From positions 1-43,483 of the forward strand of contig CASGHD010000070.1 in NCBI GenBank assembly GCA_949319575.1: a stretch of DNA of 43,483 nucleotides, given 5' to 3'. This DNA is from an uncultured Anaerolineales bacterium. GTDB taxonomy: Bacteria > Chloroflexota > Anaerolineae > Anaerolineales > Villigracilaceae. Positions 40,266-43,483 of the stretch are shown here, one piece after another (positions within the stretch are counted from its first letter, which is position 1; every line of letters starts with the position of its first letter). The notes beneath the pieces are model-generated. The model was given only the letters and a program-made list of their open reading frames with translations. It ran no database searches and had not been told where the DNA came from. A program made the translations under genes and the position numbers.

Positions 40266-41146
40266 ACATTTGACCATGCCATGTGTTTGGCAAGCGTGCG
40301 GCGCGCGGCGTGTTCGATCTCGGCGAGCGAATGTTCGTGGTTGTTCCCTTGAATGATCTCGCCAAACGTCACTCGCGGCGTGAGGTCGAAGAGTTGTTTG
40401 CCGCTCAACAATTGCCGCGAAAGTTGATAGACGAACGCCAGCCGCTGACGGTTCGAGCGATCCCTGCGGAACCACGTGATGGGGTTCTTCATGGCGGCGG
40501 GCGCGATGACGCCGCTGACGATGGTGATGAGAATTTGCAGGTTCGCCACATGCTTCAAAAAGATTTCCAAACTGCGCGACCAGTGATGGAACTCGCCGTC
40601 CGCGTTTGGCATGAACGCGGGTTCGGCTTCGATGTCGCCGCGCGGGAAGAGGAGAAGCCCGCCTCCGTTCTGTAAATGGCGGATCGATTCACGCACGACC
40701 TGCATTCTGCCGGTCGTATCGCTTACTGGCGGCGCAAAAATGAATCCCTCGCAGGAATTGGGCATGTGCCTGAGATATTGGATATCGCCGACGATGAATT
40801 TCAGGTCGCGCCGCGTGGAGTGCGCTGTAATGACGACTGCATCAATCGAGCCGGGATGATTCGCGGCGATGACGAACGGTCCGCTGGCGGGGATGTTCTC
40901 GACGCCGCGCGCATCGTGCGATTTGACGAAGCGCGGCAGGAACCAACGCGCTCCGGCGGCGTGACCTCCCTCGCCGACGACGCGGTCCAAGTCCATGGCA
41001 ACGGTTGTGGCGGAGCGGGCGGCTCTGCCGAAGATGAGTTCGACGAGTCTGCGGGAGCGCGGCGTGTGTTTGAGCGCAAAAGTTTTGGTCAACTCGAAGA
41101 GCATGCCTTCATAAAATAGGTCGGCGTTCGATGCGGGTTGGGTCAT
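40262..41146 (-). CDS. 1-acyl-sn-glycerol-3-phosphate acyltransferase family (PlsC-like)
   Basis: 294 residues. The PlsC-family catalytic motif is NHPGSID near residue 94 (NHxxxxD pattern) and the phosphate-binding motif is LFPRGDIEAEP (normally FPEGT/FPRG). No clear signal peptide; a moderately hydrophobic segment at about 200-215 could associate with the membrane. It probably transfers acyl chains in phospholipid or glycolipid synthesis. It is first in the pentose phosphate cluster and coupled to pgl by ATGA, though its activity has no obvious link to the pathway. There is no strong promoter motif that I can fix. Confidence 0.8.
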   Translation of the reverse strand: MTQPASNADLFYEGMLFELTKTFALKHTPRSRRLVELIFGRAARSATTVAMDLDRVVGEGGHAAGARWFLPRFVKSHDARGVENIPASGPFVIAANHPGSIDAVVITAHSTRRDLKFIVGDIQYLRHMPNSCEGFIFAPPVSDTTGRMQVVRESIRHLQNGGGLLLFPRGDIEAEPAFMPNADGEFHHWSRSLEIFLKHVANLQILITIVSGVIAPAAMKNPITWFRRDRSNRQRLAFVYQLSRQLLSGKQLFDLTPRVTFGEIIQGNNHEHSLAEIEHAARRTLAKHMAWSNV

Positions 41147-41327
41147 CGTTGAAGAGCGGCGGGAGGAGAAAAAATAAAAAGGGAGAGAAAAGTTGGCTAG
41201 GTCGAATCAGCCGTCCCCTGAGAATGACGCGGTTTTTGAATCAAGTAAAAAACTTTTAGCCACAGAGAACACCGAGTCCTCTGAGAAAACATCTCGAAAT
41301 CTCTGCGAGAGCTGCGACTCATCTGCT

Positions 41328-41356
41328 TTGACAATTCATTTGAGTTTGTTTACAAT
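41328..41356 (+). promoter_or_regulatory. Sigma70-like promoter of the EF-G-like gene
   Basis: TTGACA (41328-41333), exact 17-base spacer, TACAAT (41351-41356). Transcription should start near 41363, giving a ~39-base leader with GAGGAAGGG before the ATG at 41402. The 41147-41327 stretch upstream holds a CACAGAGAACACCGAG-type segment of the intergenic palindrome class and no gene. Confidence 0.8.
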
Positions 41357-41401
41357 CATGCGACTTGCATCACATCCCAACTGCAGAGGAAGGGTCTTAC
41401 G

Positions 41402-43483
41402 ATGAAAGAGTATACCACCGAGTTTCTTCGCAACGTTGCGCTGGTATCGCACGGCGGCGCGGGGAAAACCATGTTGGCAGAATCGTTTTTGCGCGCAACG
41501 GGGGCAACCACACGGCTTGGGAAAGTGGAGGACGGAACAGCGGTCTCCGATTATGACGATGAGGAACACCGTCGAAAAATTTCAATTTACTCCAGCGTTA
41601 TCCCCATCGAACATCGCGATCACAAAATCAATATCATAGACGCGCCGGGCTACACCGATTTCGTGGGCGAAGCAATCTCCGCTTTGAGCGTTGCCGACGG
41701 CGCGATCATTTTGGTGGACGCGGTTTCGGGCATCGAAGTCGGCGCGGAGTTGGCGTGGCGTTATTGCGACGAGTTCAACCTGCCGCGATTTTTTGTGATC
41801 AACAAGATGGATCGCGATAACGCGGATTTTCAAAAGACGTACGATGCCATCAAAGATTTTGTGGAAGCGCATGGCAAGCGCGTGGTGCAAGTTCACATTC
41901 CCATCGGCGAGAAGCAAAACTTCAAGGGTGTTGTGGATGTGATCGGCATGAAGGCGTACATCGGCGACGGAAAAATCATTGAAGATATTCCCGCTGAATT
42001 AAAAGAAGCGGCGGACGCGGCGCATTTTTCAATGGTGGAGGACGCGGCGGAGGGGGAGGATGAACTGATGGAGAAATATTTAGAGAACGGTTCTCTCTCG
42101 GACGGGGAGATGGTGCGCGGCTTGGAAGATGTTGTCTACAATGGAAGTTTTGTGCCGGTGTTCTGCGCGGCGGGCGCGCGCGAGATCGGGACGATTGCCC
42201 TGCTCAACGACATCATTGACTTGATGCCGCCTCCCGCGCACGGACCGAAACGAGTCGCGCAAGGTAAAGATGGCGAAGAGGTGTTGAAGTCGTCGGATAG
42301 TGAACCGCTCGCCGCGTATGTGTGGAAGACGACCGCTGATCCGTTCGTCGGCAAGATGACATACTTCCGCGTTCTGCAAGGCTCTATCCAAGCCGACGCG
42401 CATGTGTGGAATCAAAACAAAAATGCGGATGAGCGTATGTCGGGTTTGCATTTTCAGCGCGGCAAGGAAGTGATCCCGGCGAAGGTTGTCCACGCGGGCG
42501 ACATTGCCGCCGTTTCAAAATTATCCGTGACCGCGACAGGCGATACGTTTTGCGACAAGGGACATCCGCTCACGGTTGCCAAGCCGAAATTCCCCGCCGC
42601 GTTATATCGCGTGGCGATTGCTCCGAAAACTCAAGCCGACGCCGCGAAGATTTCACCGACGTTGACGAAATTGTGCGAAGAAGATCTGACCCTCATTTGG
42701 CAGAACGATCCCATCACTCACGAAACCGTTTTACAAGGCATGGGCGACCAGCACATTGATGTGGCGATCCATCGCGCGCAAGCAAAATTTCAAGTGGGAC
42801 TAGGAACTCACCAGCCGCGGATTCCATACCGCGAGGGAATCACGCGCAAAGCCAGCGCGCAATATCGTCACAAAAAGCAGACCGGCGGCGCGGGTCAATT
42901 CGGCGAGGTGCATTTGCGAATCGAGCCGTTGCCCTCCGCTGATTTTGAATTCGACGATGAACTCGTGGGGATGAATCTTTCCAAGTCGTATTTGGCTCCC
43001 ATCGAAAAGGGAATCAAAGCCACCATGGAGCGCGGCGCGTTCGCGGGTTACCCGATGAGCAATGTAAAGGTCATCGTGTATGACGGCAAGGAACATGAAG
43101 TGGATTCCAAACCTGTCGCGTTCGAGATCGCAGGGCGCGAAGCGTTCAAACTCGCCGTGCAGGAAGCGGGTCCCGTGTTGTTCGAGCCGATCATGAACGT
43201 GCGCGTCACAGTCCCGGATGCGAACATGGGCGACGTGATGAGCGACCTCAACACCCGCCGCGGACGCGTGCAAGGCACAGACTCGGAGCGCGGCAACACG
43301 GTCATCGTGGCGCACGTGCCGATGGCGGAAATGACGCGCTACACCACGCAACTCCGCTCGATCACGGGCGGGCGCGGCTATTTCACGATGGAATTGGATC
43401 ATTACGATGTTGTCCCGACTCACGTCGCGGGCGCGATTATCGAAGCGCATAAGAAGGAGATGGAGGGGAAGAAGGAGGAGTAG
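41402..43483 (+). CDS. Elongation factor G-like protein (EF-G2/FusA2 type)
   Basis: 693 residues, complete: its TAG stop is the last codon of the window. GTPase domain: P-loop VSHGGAGKTMLAE (Lys22), switch II DAPGYTDFVGE (80-90) and NKMDRDN. Where canonical EF-G has DTPGHVDF, residue 84 is Tyr instead of the catalytic His, and the usual switch I TxxxxxT pattern is replaced by ISIYSSVIP. This fits the EF-G2-like branch, some of which have weak or no ribosome-dependent GTPase activity. Domains II-V follow (QADAHVWNQNKNADERMSGLHF; domain IV QYRHKKQTGGAGQFGEVHL; domain V NVRVTVPDANMGDVMSDLNTRRGRVQG). A housekeeping fusA is presumably elsewhere. Confidence 0.9.
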   Translation: MKEYTTEFLRNVALVSHGGAGKTMLAESFLRATGATTRLGKVEDGTAVSDYDDEEHRRKISIYSSVIPIEHRDHKINIIDAPGYTDFVGEAISALSVADGAIILVDAVSGIEVGAELAWRYCDEFNLPRFFVINKMDRDNADFQKTYDAIKDFVEAHGKRVVQVHIPIGEKQNFKGVVDVIGMKAYIGDGKIIEDIPAELKEAADAAHFSMVEDAAEGEDELMEKYLENGSLSDGEMVRGLEDVVYNGSFVPVFCAAGAREIGTIALLNDIIDLMPPPAHGPKRVAQGKDGEEVLKSSDSEPLAAYVWKTTADPFVGKMTYFRVLQGSIQADAHVWNQNKNADERMSGLHFQRGKEVIPAKVVHAGDIAAVSKLSVTATGDTFCDKGHPLTVAKPKFPAALYRVAIAPKTQADAAKISPTLTKLCEEDLTLIWQNDPITHETVLQGMGDQHIDVAIHRAQAKFQVGLGTHQPRIPYREGITRKASAQYRHKKQTGGAGQFGEVHLRIEPLPSADFEFDDELVGMNLSKSYLAPIEKGIKATMERGAFAGYPMSNVKVIVYDGKEHEVDSKPVAFEIAGREAFKLAVQEAGPVLFEPIMNVRVTVPDANMGDVMSDLNTRRGRVQGTDSERGNTVIVAHVPMAEMTRYTTQLRSITGGRGYFTMELDHYDVVPTHVAGAIIEAHKKEMEGKKEE

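Overview
The window looks like a chromosomal segment of an uncultured, probably anaerobic or facultative Chloroflexota bacterium of the Anaerolineae type. This rests on the mix of lipoproteins with Pro/Thr-rich linkers, an Asp23-NusB-Tat cluster, GAF-rich signalling, a GC-rich background with many intergenic palindromes, and an EF-G2-type factor. The taxonomic call is inference; no rRNA gene is present.

Layout. (1) 1-3.7 kb, + strand: the tail of a DUF1461 membrane protein, fabG, then a tightly packed Asp23/Gls24 - nusB - tatA/B - tatC run. (2) 3.7-10.8 kb, + strand: a large carbohydrate-binding/glycosidase-like lipoprotein, a penicillin-acylase-family hydrolase, a small tail-anchored repeat protein and ribosomal protein bL25. 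(3) 10.9-15.4 kb, - strand: a five-gene run of HExxH protein, DsbA-like/cyclophilin fusion, tRNA m1A methyltransferase, a small zinc-ribbon protein and a CoA-type Nudix hydrolase. (4) 15.7-19 kb, + strand: a MacA/MacB-type tripartite efflux or export operon. (5) 19.2-26 kb, + strand: a SerA-type dehydrogenase, M32 carboxypeptidase, lipoprotein, tRNA-Pro(CGG) preceded by a tRNA-like relic, rhamnulose-phosphate-aldolase-like protein, CBS-pair protein and amidase. (6) 26.3-27.0 kb, - strand: a DedA/TVP38 membrane protein, then 27.1-31.8 kb, + strand: a three-gene NAD-linked formate dehydrogenase (fused NuoE-NuoF, a ferredoxin subunit, a catalytic subunit). (7) 32.0-36.8 kb, - strand: a visibly AT-rich island of three genes, a five-GAF histidine kinase and two receiver proteins, one ending in two membrane segments. 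(8) 36.9-41.1 kb, - strand: an acyltransferase - pgl - gnd - zwf cluster (oxidative pentose phosphate pathway). (9) 41.4 kb to the end: a complete EF-G-like (FusA2-type) gene.

The most interesting points are the AT-rich kinase/receiver/receiver-TM island, whose layout resembles the three-gene Detocs phage-defence architecture; three copies of a ~155-bp MITE-like palindrome, two of them with perfect 8-bp target duplications, one lying directly beside that island; a tRNA-derived relic exactly one repeat unit upstream of tRNA-Pro under a good sigma70 promoter; a recurring extended -10 (TGnTAWAAT-like) placed so that five genes should have leaderless or near-leaderless mRNAs; and a DsbA-fold/cyclophilin fusion lipoprotein that has lost both active-site cysteines and the cyclophilin glutamine. 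All functions are read from sequence motifs by eye; no search or computation was run.
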